DNA of 16,912 nt from CAYVOV01 sp964453525 (GTDB lineage: Bacteria; Chloroflexota; Dehalococcoidia; Dehalococcoidales; UBA2162): NCBI GenBank assembly GCA_964453525.1, contig CAYVOV010000034.1:1-16912 (forward strand), given 5' to 3'. The notes beneath the pieces were generated by a model. It made no database searches. It was not told where the DNA came from and saw only the letters and a program-made list of their open reading frames with translations. The translations under genes and the position numbers were made by a program. Below are positions 1 to 6,723 of the stretch, in pieces; positions within the stretch are counted from its first letter, which is position 1; each line of letters starts with the position of its first letter.

Positions 1-261
1 CGCCTCAGCTTCGAATTTGCTTCTTATCTCGTCGGCTTCCTGACGGGCACTTTCAGTTATCCGTTTTGCCTCTTCCTGCGCCTCAGCTTCAGCTTTACTC
101 CTCAGTTGGTCAACTTCACTACGGGCACCATCGACAATCTTGATAGCATCTTCCCAAGCTGCCGCTTCGGCTTTATTCTTTATTTCTTCAACTTGCTGAG
201 TAGCTTCATTAATAATACGTTTAGCTACTTCTTGAGCGTCAGCCTCAGCTTTCCCTTTTAT
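1..261 (-). repeat. 78-bp in-frame tandem coding repeats (26-aa units)
   Basis: Within the coiled-coil gene, units occupy 261-184, 183-106, 105-28 and the start of a fourth at 27-1. Each begins (I/L)-(K/R)-x-K-(A/F)-E-A and carries small Ala residues at matching places (KAEADAQEVAK, KAEAAAWEDAI, KAEAEAQEEAK). The nucleotide sequence has diverged between units. A 26-residue period equals 11+15 residues, or seven helical turns, as in hendecad-type coiled coils, which have little supercoil or are slightly right-handed. More units probably follow to the left of the window. Confidence 0.75.
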
Positions 262-486
262 ATTCGATACGATCTGTTCGGCATCTCCTACCGCCCTCTC
301 GACCAGGGAGAGTAATGAGTCGGCGGATATTGTTCCAGAGCCATCTTTCTTAGAAAGCAGGCTATCGACGAAACTAGTTACCTGCTTTTCATCAAGACCT
401 TCGGTAACAATGTCAAACTCTCTGTCCCACAATCGTACTGACTTCTGTCTTTTTTTATCAGTTTGTTGACCTACAATTCTGAACAT
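1..486 (-). CDS. DivIVA-like coiled-coil protein with 26-residue repeats (3' end missing)
   Basis: The open frame runs leftward from ATG at 486 and leaves the window still open after 162 codons. The start follows a strong GAGGTGGG ribosome site. Residues 1-60 form a small N-terminal region; the stretch around residues 24-44 (FDIVTEGLDEKQVTSFVDSL) resembles the DivIVA-type motif F-x-V-x-x-G-x-D-x-x-Q-V-x-x-F. From about residue 62 on it is a charged, Ala/Glu/Lys-rich continuous helix without Pro or Gly breaks, arranged from residue 76 as 26-residue repeats. DivIVA-family proteins sit at poles or septa and scaffold growth or division; that role here is inference. It could also be a V-ATPase E/G- or ATP synthase b-like stalk protein, which share such helices. 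No signal peptide or membrane segment is visible. A promoter about 210 bp upstream belongs to an element shared with the kinase operon. Confidence 0.75.
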   Translation of the reverse strand, partial: MFRIVGQQTDKKRQKSVRLWDREFDIVTEGLDEKQVTSFVDSLLSKKDGSGTISADSLLSLVERAVGDAEQIVSNIKGKAEADAQEVAKRIINEATQQVEEIKNKAEAAAWEDAIKIVDGARSEVDQLRSKAEAEAQEEAKRITESARQEADEIRSKFEAEA

Positions 487-659
487 AAATCAATCCCACC
501 TCAATTTAATAGCCTTTGATATTCTCTGCCAGGTAGCAGAACAAAATAACTTATAATACCCCAGTCAAGTATATCTCCGGATAATTTATAGGCATATCCT
601 TCTTATGGATTATTTCCACACTCATTTGTACTATGAGCACTAATACTCCAGGCTCACCT

Positions 660-679
660 CAAGTACTAACAAGTACTAA
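660..679. repeat. Perfect 10-bp tandem repeat CAAGTACTAA x2
   Basis: Two adjacent identical 10-mers lie just downstream of the expected transcription start (about 688) of the leftward coiled-coil gene. A looser variant (GCACTAATACT) follows at about 637-647. Being one helical turn apart and in the 5' leader, they could be a repressor site; this is inference from position only. Confidence 0.5.
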
Positions 680-684
680 TCCCT

Positions 685-767
685 TTTTAAATCTATCACA
701 TGTTTATAAAGATACATGTAAAAAAACTAAAGGTTTTATAAAGGTTTCATAAAGGTTTCATAAAGAA
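685..767 (-). repeat. 83-bp inverted regulatory element, copy A
   Basis: Read on the minus strand, this segment aligns without gaps to 3666-3748 read on the plus strand, with 8 mismatches in 83 positions. It contains three 11-bp direct repeats (plus strand AAAGGTTTTAT 729-739, AAAGGTTTCAT 740-750 and 751-761) plus a partial fourth (AAAG 762-765), then a promoter. The conservation covers operator, -35, spacer and -10, and stops just after the expected start site. This pattern suggests a shared control region rather than a coding duplication. Confidence 0.8.
695..722 (-). promoter_or_regulatory. Promoter of the coiled-coil gene (in copy A)
   Basis: On the minus strand: TTTACA (717-722), a 16-bp spacer, and TGTGAT (695-700), giving a start near 688 and an untranslated leader of about 200 nt before ATG 486. 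The -10 is weaker than in copy B (TATGAT). The 11-bp repeats lie directly upstream of the -35, the usual place for an activator that touches RNA polymerase, so dependence on an activator is plausible. Confidence 0.5.
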
Positions 768-1130
768 AAAATGTGCGTAGCAATAATACTAAATAACGAG
801 GGAACAGTTAATACAGAGACATATGTAACGATTTGATAATATTCACTCTTTTTAGCTATACAGATAGTCTGCTGTCAGCTTCTAGCGGTGTGAGTCTTTT
901 ATATGCGGACTTTCATTACCGGGGAAGAATATATTTAGGCAGTTATGCCGGCACAAGATAAACATGCTTTTTTAAGAGAGTATTTACAATGCTAATGACC
1001 TGACATGTTCAGTGGTTTTAGCCATATATGCTGGTTGGATTTCGGCTGGCGAATTCCTTTCAACTCCAATCTTATATAGGCGTTTTTAATCAATATTATT
1101 ACCAAGATTCAATAATTTATTAAAATAGGC
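768..1130. other. AT-rich intergenic stretch without recognised gene
   Basis: I see no convincing coding frame, RNA gene or strong hairpin here on either strand. It separates the leftward copy A promoter from the rightward promoter at 1131. The leader part at 487-684 likewise holds only the coiled-coil gene's ribosome site, the 10-bp repeats and a small hairpin (TCTGC 525-529 with GCAGA 536-540). Confidence 0.6.
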
Positions 1131-1159
1131 TTGACATTCGTCTAAAGAGCAAGTATTAT
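1131..1159 (+). promoter_or_regulatory. Strong sigma70-type promoter for the methyltransferase-GH3 unit
   Basis: TTGACA (1131-1136) is a perfect -35, followed by exactly 17 bp and TATTAT (1154-1159), one mismatch from the consensus -10. Transcription would begin near 1166, giving a leader of about 37 nt before ATG 1203. No regulator site is obvious around it, so expression may be constitutive. Confidence 0.7.
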
Positions 1160-1202
1160 TCCTCATACGTTTATCGTTACTATTTTTAGATTTGTTAATA
1201 TT

Positions 1203-1775
1203 ATGATTTATATATTAATAGGCTGCCTGGCGTTTATTATTGGGCATACAGGTGACATTGTTGCTATAAAAAAGACACAGTGGATGAAACCAGCGGTCTG
1301 GTTTACCGGCAGTGCTTTATTTGTTTATTCACTGGCAATGTTATCAATTCAGTCAAATACGCTGATGCTACCGGTGTGGACAGTCTGGCTTGGATGGATA
1401 ATATTTATAATCTCAGTTGCCCCTTTCATTTATTCTCTATTCATTAATCTTCCTTTCGGTAAAACTTATGTCACTGCGGGGATTGGTGATAAACTGATAA
1501 GAAACAGGTTATATTCTCTAATGCGCCATCCTGGTGTAATCTTTTTTATCCTGTTTCTGATATCGCTTGTCCTTATTTCTCACTCATATATACTGCTTTT
1601 AGCAACGCCGATATTTATTATATTGGATATTATACTGGTAGTAATACAAGACAAGATATTTTTTGTAAGAATGTTTGCCGAATACCGTGAATATCAGAAA
1701 ACGACGCCGATGCTTTTACCGAACCGTCAGAGTATTAACGCTTTCATAAGTTCAATTAAACAGGGTAGCATGTAG
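1203..1775 (+). CDS. Isoprenylcysteine/phospholipid methyltransferase-like membrane protein
   Basis: A 190-residue, very hydrophobic protein with about five membrane segments (about 2-20, 30-48, 56-80, 111-128, 129-148). Its C-terminal half matches the ICMT/PEMT-like pattern: LMRHPG at 106-111, then after two hydrophobic spans a cytosolic stretch F-x-x-x-F-x-x-Y-x-x-Y followed by P169 and P173. In this family the RHP region and this tail bind S-adenosylmethionine and methylate a lipid or prenyl-type acceptor at the membrane. The usual Glu-Glu pair before the tail is Q149-D150 here, so activity is not assured. The ribosome site before ATG 1203 is poor. It lies 19 nt upstream of the GH3 gene and is probably cotranscribed with it. 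NnrU-like proteins are another possible relative. Confidence 0.65.
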   Translation: MIYILIGCLAFIIGHTGDIVAIKKTQWMKPAVWFTGSALFVYSLAMLSIQSNTLMLPVWTVWLGWIIFIISVAPFIYSLFINLPFGKTYVTAGIGDKLIRNRLYSLMRHPGVIFFILFLISLVLISHSYILLLATPIFIILDIILVVIQDKIFFVRMFAEYREYQKTTPMLLPNRQSINAFISSIKQGSM

Positions 1776-1794
1776 ATTCCCTAAAGGTCAGAAA

Positions 1795-3399
1795 ATGTCA
1801 ACGGAAACAGAGCTTTTCAAAGAAGGTAAACACGATGAACTATGGCAGCGGTGCTGTGGATTCATCGACCTGAGCATTGATGATTTCATGAGGATTCAAA
1901 AGCGACTCCTCCTGGAACAGCTTGAGCTTCTGAGGAAATGTGAACTGGGCCGCTATATCCTGAACGGCGCCACCCCCTCGAACCATGAAGAGTTCCGCAA
2001 TATCGTTCCCCTTACCACCTATGAAGACTATGCTTCTTACTTACTTGAAAAGAAGGAAGATTCCCTGCCCGATAAACCAGTCCTCTGGCAATATACTTCC
2101 GGTAAGTCTGGAGAATATCCTTTTCGGTGGGCCCCGGTTACCGCCGCACAGCTAAGAGAGATAAGGTCATTATTGCTGGCTCTCGTCTTTTTCTCCGGAT
2201 GCACACGAAGGAATGAAATCGTCTTTAAAGACCGTGATAAAACTCTCTACGCGATGGCACCTCCACCCTATGCTACCGGAACAATGGCTCGTGTCTTTCC
2301 GTACGATATTCTCGATTTTATGCCACCGATGGACGAAGCCGAAAAAGAATCATTTGAACAGAGGACCGCCCGTGGCTTTGAGCTGGCTCTATCGAAGGGA
2401 CTGGATGTCTTTCTGGCTATGTCAAGCGTTGCCGTGGCAATTGGAGAACGATTCAGACAGAAGAGTAATAATACGAATATAAAGTCGATTTTGAAAAGAC
2501 CGAAAGCAGCCATTCGTCTGGCAAGGGGATTGATAAAGAGCCGCCTGGAGAACCGTACATTATTACCTAAAGATTTGTGGACACCAAAGGGCATAATCAC
2601 CTTTGGTATAGACAGCTCAATATATAAGGATAAGATTAAGTACATGTGGGGAGTAGAACCACTTGAGTTTCACGGCTGTACTGAAGCGGTGCTTATCGCC
2701 ACGCAGTTGTGGGACCATCAGGGCATGACATTTATCCCCAGTTTAGATTTCTTTGAGTTTATTCCGGAGACTGAAAGTATAAAATCAAGAGAGAATCCGG
2801 CCTATAAACCCTCCACTCTCTTTCTTGACGAAATTACACCGGGTAATTATGAGCTGGTAATCACCAGTCTGCATGGTGGCCCATTTATAAGATACAGGCT
2901 TGGACACCTGATAAATATTACGTCTTTACGTAATGACCATCTGGATGTAGATATACCTCAAATGTCATTCCTGTCAAGAGTAGACGACCAGATTGATATT
3001 GCCGGTTTTACACGGCTTTCAGAAAAAATAATCTGGCAGGCAATAGAAGATGCAGGATTAGATTACTCAGATTGGACGGTACGTAAGGAAATAAGCGATC
3101 ATCCAGTTCTGCACCTGTACATCGAAATAAAAGAACCTGAAGGCAGTATTACCACAGAACAGATAGCTGACCGCGTCCACAATGCGCTAAAAAAACTCGA
3201 TACTCCCTATGCAGAGCTTGAAGATTTCACCGGCTTACGCCCTCTTAAAGTCACTATTCTCCCTCAGGATTCTTTCAGTCTCTATAAGCAGAGGCAACAA
3301 CGCTCCGGAAGCGATTTGACTCAGCTATCACCACCCCATCTCAATCCAAGTAACAACACCATTGATTTCCTCGTAAACGCAGGGACAGGCCAGCACTAA
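1795..3399 (+). CDS. GH3-family acyl-adenylating protein
   Basis: A 534-residue member of the GH3 branch of the ANL (adenylate-forming) superfamily. These enzymes activate a carboxylic acid with ATP and, in plants, conjugate it to an amino acid; substrates of bacterial members are mostly unknown. Visible marks are the phosphate-binding stretch TSGKSGEYPFRW at 101-112, the EFHGCTEA region at about 293-300 (the A5-like aromatic/TE motif), and RYRLG at 366-370 ahead of the C-terminal lid domain. The Asp expected after RLG, which contacts the ATP ribose in ANL enzymes, is His371. The start follows AAAGGTCAG at a good distance. It is the second gene after a membrane methyltransferase, hinting at lipid or small-acid modification. 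The cytosolic location is inferred from the absence of a signal or membrane segment. Confidence 0.8.
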   Translation: MSTETELFKEGKHDELWQRCCGFIDLSIDDFMRIQKRLLLEQLELLRKCELGRYILNGATPSNHEEFRNIVPLTTYEDYASYLLEKKEDSLPDKPVLWQYTSGKSGEYPFRWAPVTAAQLREIRSLLLALVFFSGCTRRNEIVFKDRDKTLYAMAPPPYATGTMARVFPYDILDFMPPMDEAEKESFEQRTARGFELALSKGLDVFLAMSSVAVAIGERFRQKSNNTNIKSILKRPKAAIRLARGLIKSRLENRTLLPKDLWTPKGIITFGIDSSIYKDKIKYMWGVEPLEFHGCTEAVLIATQLWDHQGMTFIPSLDFFEFIPETESIKSRENPAYKPSTLFLDEITPGNYELVITSLHGGPFIRYRLGHLINITSLRNDHLDVDIPQMSFLSRVDDQIDIAGFTRLSEKIIWQAIEDAGLDYSDWTVRKEISDHPVLHLYIEIKEPEGSITTEQIADRVHNALKKLDTPYAELEDFTGLRPLKVTILPQDSFSLYKQRQQRSGSDLTQLSPPHLNPSNNTIDFLVNAGTGQH

Positions 3400-3665
3400 T
3401 CCTGTATCGCCCATATTCTGATTGGGTACACGGTCTTACACACGCCTGCTCTAAAGAGTATCCCGAATGCTAATAATTGCGTAACCTTTGGCCCAACCAA
3501 AGCATAAAATTATTCATTTTTTCAGAATGTTTTCAACAGGATACCACATCGGCACCTGTATCCACGCCTGCTAACTTCACCAATTTTCGCTTATTTATAT
3601 CGATATAGCCGCCATTTTGCTCGTCTTACTAAAGATTATTCAACATTTTTATAACCGTTTGGTTA
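3400..3665. other. Intergenic stretch after the GH3 gene with two small inverted repeats
   Basis: No gene is visible. CTTTGG (3486-3491) and CCAAAG (3497-3502) form a 6-bp stem with a 5-nt loop; a run of six Ts lies about 15 nt further on, so it is only a weak terminator candidate for the GH3 transcript. ATAACC (3651-3656) and GGTTAT (3661-3666) form a 16-bp palindromic site abutting the 11-bp repeat array. It is absent from copy A, so it could be an extra operator for the kinase operon. Confidence 0.4.
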
Positions 3666-3748
3666 TTCTTTATGAAACCTTTATGAAACCTTTATGAAAC
3701 CTTTAGTATTTTTACACGTATCTTTATGATTATATGATAGATTTGAAA
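3666..3748 (+). repeat. 83-bp inverted regulatory element, copy B, with 11-bp direct repeats
   Basis: This is the counterpart of 685-767 in opposite orientation, with 75 of 83 positions identical. The 11-bp unit ATGAAACCTTT is perfect three times (3672-3682, 3683-3693, 3694-3704), preceded by the partial CTTT at 3668-3671. Spacing of one helical turn places all units on one DNA face, as for cooperative binding of a regulator. The array ends 6 bp before the -35. Confidence 0.8.
3711..3738 (+). promoter_or_regulatory. Promoter of the histidine kinase operon
   Basis: TTTACA (3711-3716), a 16-bp spacer and TATGAT (3733-3738), each hexamer one mismatch from the sigma70 consensus. Transcription would start near 3745, about 32 nt before the TTG start codon. 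The 11-bp repeats immediately upstream suggest activation, possibly by the operon's own response regulator (autoregulation); that link is inference. Confidence 0.6.
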
Positions 3749-3776
3749 TAGTTGTGTTTATGCAAGAGGAATTACT

Positions 3777-5849
3777 TTGAACACCTGGACCATCATCCCA
3801 TTAATCACCTGTATTTCTTACATTATCCTGTTTATATGGGCATTACAATCGGTCAACAGAAGGGTTAACCGGCTGTTTTGCTTTTACCTAGCTATTTCCG
3901 CCACCTGGAGTTTTACCTCTTTCATGCTCCATCTCAATGCCTTTCCCCAACAGGCATTATTATGGAATGAGCTTCTTGGTGTTGCTCTGCCATGGTCATT
4001 AATTACCTACTACCACTTTATCCGAGCTTATGTCAATAAACCTGCCGGGAAAGGAATATTAATCCTGTATGTCATTCTGGTAGGTTTTGCTATCCTGAGT
4101 TTGAGTGGCAACGTAATACGCTCGGTCTATGTATTAGACGGAGTCGTTTATCAAGATGTTGGAATCGCAAGCTACTTGGTCGGTTTTTTCAGCATTACTC
4201 CTGTAATTGCCGGCCTGTTATCACTAATAAAGAAATACAGAAGCTCCTCCGACCATTCAGAACGCAACCGGACGGCCTATCTGATAGCCGGTTGGAGCGT
4301 ACTGATGCTTTTGGGCTATACCAATCTAATACCTGCGCTGGCTAAATTCCCTCTTGACCATATCGGAAGCCTGCTGAATGCACTGATAATCGCTTATGCA
4401 ATTAGAAAGTACAATCTGCTAGATATAAAAATCGTCATACGCCGCGGATTAGTATATTCAACACTAACTATTTTCCTGACGACCTGCTATCTTTTGCTGC
4501 TTTTTACAATACAGATATTATTTCAAGGCTGGCTTGGGTACAGCAGTCTGGCGATTGCTTTCGGTTTTGCTCTAGTCGCTGCAGTGCTATTCAATCCCGT
4601 AAGGAATATTATTCAGAGATGGATAGACCGTATTTTCTACCGTGAAACCTATGACTACCGTCAGATGCTTCTGCACTTTTCAGATAAGATAAGCAATGTA
4701 CTTGACCTGGAAGAATTAACCCAGAGCATTCTGGACCCCGTAGTCAATGCAATGCACGTAAAGCAAGCCTCACTGCTATTCCCAGAGAACGGGACGGGTG
4801 ACTTTAGAACACGTTTTACAAAACAGGCGGACAATGATGAGCCATTACCGAAATTAAAATTAACCGTTGATAATCCTATAGTTTACTGGCTTGAAAAAGA
4901 AGCTAAAGCGTTCCGCCAAAAATACATCGATATACTACCGGAATTAAAAGGATTGTGGGAAGTAGAAAGAGTAGCTATAAGTGTTCTCGGGGTAGAACTG
5001 CTTTGTCCCATTAGAAGTAAAGGTAACCTGATTGGTATTCTGGCATTAGGGGAGAAACATTCTGGTGCTCCGTATTCTGATGAAGAAATAGACTTGCTTA
5101 TGACAATGGCGAACGAAGCTGCAATGGCTCTGGAGAACGCCAGAATGCTTGATAGTCTGAAGAGTCAGCAGCTCCAGGTAGAACAGCTTCTGGGTCAGGT
5201 AGTCCTAGCTCAGGAAGAGGAAAGGAACAGGATTTCAATTGACCTGCATGATAGTGTTGCTCAGTGGCTTGTTGCGGCTTCCTATGGAATGCAGGCATTC
5301 CGACAATCTCTTCCACCGGGAGAGGTCGACAGGGCCAGAGATGAGCTCAATGATATGGAACAAACAGTTACAAGAAGCTTACGGGAATTACGTCGCGTTG
5401 TTATCGGTTTGCGACCGCCCGCTTTAGACGAACTCGGTCTCAACCATGCTTTGAAAAAGAGTCTTGACGACTATAAACGAGACGGAGTTATTTATAAGTA
5501 TACTCAAACAGGTGAGCCACGCCGGCTACCATCAAGTATGGAAATTACTACTTATCGAATCGTACAGGAAGCCCTGGCAAATGTCCGCAAACACTCAAAT
5601 GCTACGAGAGTAACTCTCCGGGTAGATTTCAGGGATGATGGCCTGCTGGTCGAGATTCGTGACAATGGCCAAGGATTCAACTTGCCCAGTACACTGGATA
5701 GTGCGATATCGGTTGGCCATCTCGGATTGCTAGGCATGAAACAGAGAGTCGATATGCTGGGAGGTGAAATAAATATAAAAACGAGCGAAGGAAAGGGAAC
5801 CATTATAACCGTGGACCTTCCTATTCAAATACCTGTGGAGGAAAGATAA
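3777..5849 (+). CDS. Membrane histidine kinase, HisKA_3 (NarX/LiaS-like) with GAF domain
   Basis: A 690-residue sensor kinase. The N-terminal 275 residues are strongly hydrophobic, with about nine membrane spans (seven up to about 210, then two between about 225 and 270). A GAF-like domain follows (about 305-455), ending in the long helix MANEAAMALENARML. The dimerisation/phosphorylation domain of HisKA_3 type begins around 475; phospho-acceptor His491 lies in ISIDLHDSVAQ. The HATPase domain spans about 575-685, with N-box EALANVRKHSNATRV, G1 DNGQGF and G2 GLLGM. It should autophosphorylate and pass phosphate to the adjacent regulator. The ligand is unknown. The start is TTG 3777, chosen because GAGGA lies 6 nt upstream and the nearby ATG 3760 is out of frame. 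The stop codon directly touches the next ATG. Confidence 0.9.
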   Translation: MNTWTIIPLITCISYIILFIWALQSVNRRVNRLFCFYLAISATWSFTSFMLHLNAFPQQALLWNELLGVALPWSLITYYHFIRAYVNKPAGKGILILYVILVGFAILSLSGNVIRSVYVLDGVVYQDVGIASYLVGFFSITPVIAGLLSLIKKYRSSSDHSERNRTAYLIAGWSVLMLLGYTNLIPALAKFPLDHIGSLLNALIIAYAIRKYNLLDIKIVIRRGLVYSTLTIFLTTCYLLLLFTIQILFQGWLGYSSLAIAFGFALVAAVLFNPVRNIIQRWIDRIFYRETYDYRQMLLHFSDKISNVLDLEELTQSILDPVVNAMHVKQASLLFPENGTGDFRTRFTKQADNDEPLPKLKLTVDNPIVYWLEKEAKAFRQKYIDILPELKGLWEVERVAISVLGVELLCPIRSKGNLIGILALGEKHSGAPYSDEEIDLLMTMANEAAMALENARMLDSLKSQQLQVEQLLGQVVLAQEEERNRISIDLHDSVAQWLVAASYGMQAFRQSLPPGEVDRARDELNDMEQTVTRSLRELRRVVIGLRPPALDELGLNHALKKSLDDYKRDGVIYKYTQTGEPRRLPSSMEITTYRIVQEALANVRKHSNATRVTLRVDFRDDGLLVEIRDNGQGFNLPSTLDSAISVGHLGLLGMKQRVDMLGGEINIKTSEGKGTIITVDLPIQIPVEER

Positions 5850-6479
5850 ATGGATACTATCAATATACTTCTGGTTGATGACCACCGCGTTGTCCGTGAG
5901 GGATTACGACGCATGCTTGAGCTTGAGAACGACTTCAGGGTTGTCGGTGAAGTAGCCGATGCCCAGGAAGTGCTCGATCAAGTAAAATCTCTCTCTCCCG
6001 AGGTAGTACTTATGGACATTAAAATGCCCGGGGGCGATGGGATTACACTAACTCGACGTCTAAAAGAAGAACACCCGTCATGTAATGTAATTATGCTTAC
6101 ACTGTATGATGAATACCTGACCCAGGCTATAGAGGCTGGAGCAGTGGGTTATCTGCTAAAAGACATCGAGAGAGAGGAGCTTATAAGAGCCATCCGGGCA
6201 ATTCATGAAGGGCGTTCAACACTGAATATATCTCTTGACAAAGAAAACCTTCCCGAACTGATTACCCAGGCCGGAGACAAGCATCGGGCATACCTTTCTG
6301 AACGTGAACTGATAATTCTCCGTCTGATTGCTGATGGCATAACCACCAAGGAGATTGCCAAACAGCTCTTTCTGAGTCAGGCATCCGTCAAGAGAAGCGT
6401 ACGCCTTATTTTTGAAAAACTTAATACCAACAATCGCTCGGGGGCTGTATCAGAAGCTTATAAACGGAGACTAATATAA
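5850..6479 (+). CDS. NarL/LuxR-type DNA-binding response regulator
   Basis: A 209-residue partner of the preceding kinase, starting at the very next base after its stop and served by GGAGGAAA. The receiver domain (1-120) has the acidic pair D10/D11, phospho-acceptor D56 in VLMDIKMP, T84 and K104. The LuxR-type helix-turn-helix (about 145-205) is recognisable from LSERELIILRLIADGITTKEIA and the following recognition helix SQASVKRSV. Phosphorylation by the kinase should change DNA binding. Good candidate sites are the 11-bp repeats upstream of the kinase and of the coiled-coil gene, though LuxR-type proteins more often bind inverted sites. No clear terminator follows it. Confidence 0.92.
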   Translation: MDTINILLVDDHRVVREGLRRMLELENDFRVVGEVADAQEVLDQVKSLSPEVVLMDIKMPGGDGITLTRRLKEEHPSCNVIMLTLYDEYLTQAIEAGAVGYLLKDIEREELIRAIRAIHEGRSTLNISLDKENLPELITQAGDKHRAYLSERELIILRLIADGITTKEIAKQLFLSQASVKRSVRLIFEKLNTNNRSGAVSEAYKRRLI

Positions 6480-6723
6480 ACATCGTGGATAGTTCAAGGG
6501 ATTTCGAGGTTACTCCAGCTTTTTCCCTCAAGTATCTCCATCTCCGCTTGGTTTGGCGACTCCAACCAGAGCGAACTTATTACCATGTATATTGAACCCT
6601 TTGGATATGCGGAATTAACCATATAGAACTTTAAGATTTACCCTAAAAGAAGTTAGATTAAGTTGCGCAGATATTAATATCTTTTCACTCACTTTTGTGA
6701 GACTAACAGACAGGGAGAGCATA
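6480..6723. promoter_or_regulatory. Intergenic region between the two regulators, with a 14-bp perfect palindrome
   Basis: AGATATTAATATCT at 6669-6682 is a perfect palindrome 41 bp before the second regulator's ATG and could be an operator. A small hairpin, CTCAC-TTTT-GTGAG, lies at 6688-6701. An imperfect hairpin (6545-6553 with 6564-6573, one bulge) has no T-tract, so it is a poor terminator. I could not fix a convincing promoter, so whether the second regulator has its own transcript or is read through from the kinase is open. Confidence 0.4.

Noticed and set aside
106..315. A 69-codon plus-strand frame at the left end.
   Set aside because: It is antisense to the repeat-bearing coiled-coil gene, which has a good ribosome site and a continuous, regular protein sequence.
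3668..3704. Short CRISPR-like array.
   Set aside because: The 11-bp units are directly adjacent, with no spacers, and far too short.
685..3748. Transposon or insertion element bounded by 83-bp terminal inverted repeats.
   Set aside because: No transposase or target-site duplication is visible, and the matched bases are promoter and operator sequences facing outward. A duplicated control region explains them better, though inversion between copies remains possible.
6697..6723. The nine-codon extension of the second response regulator from GTG 6697.
   Set aside because: The GTG lies in a hairpin arm without a ribosome site, while ATG 6724 is preceded by GGGAGAG and aligns with the paralogue's start.
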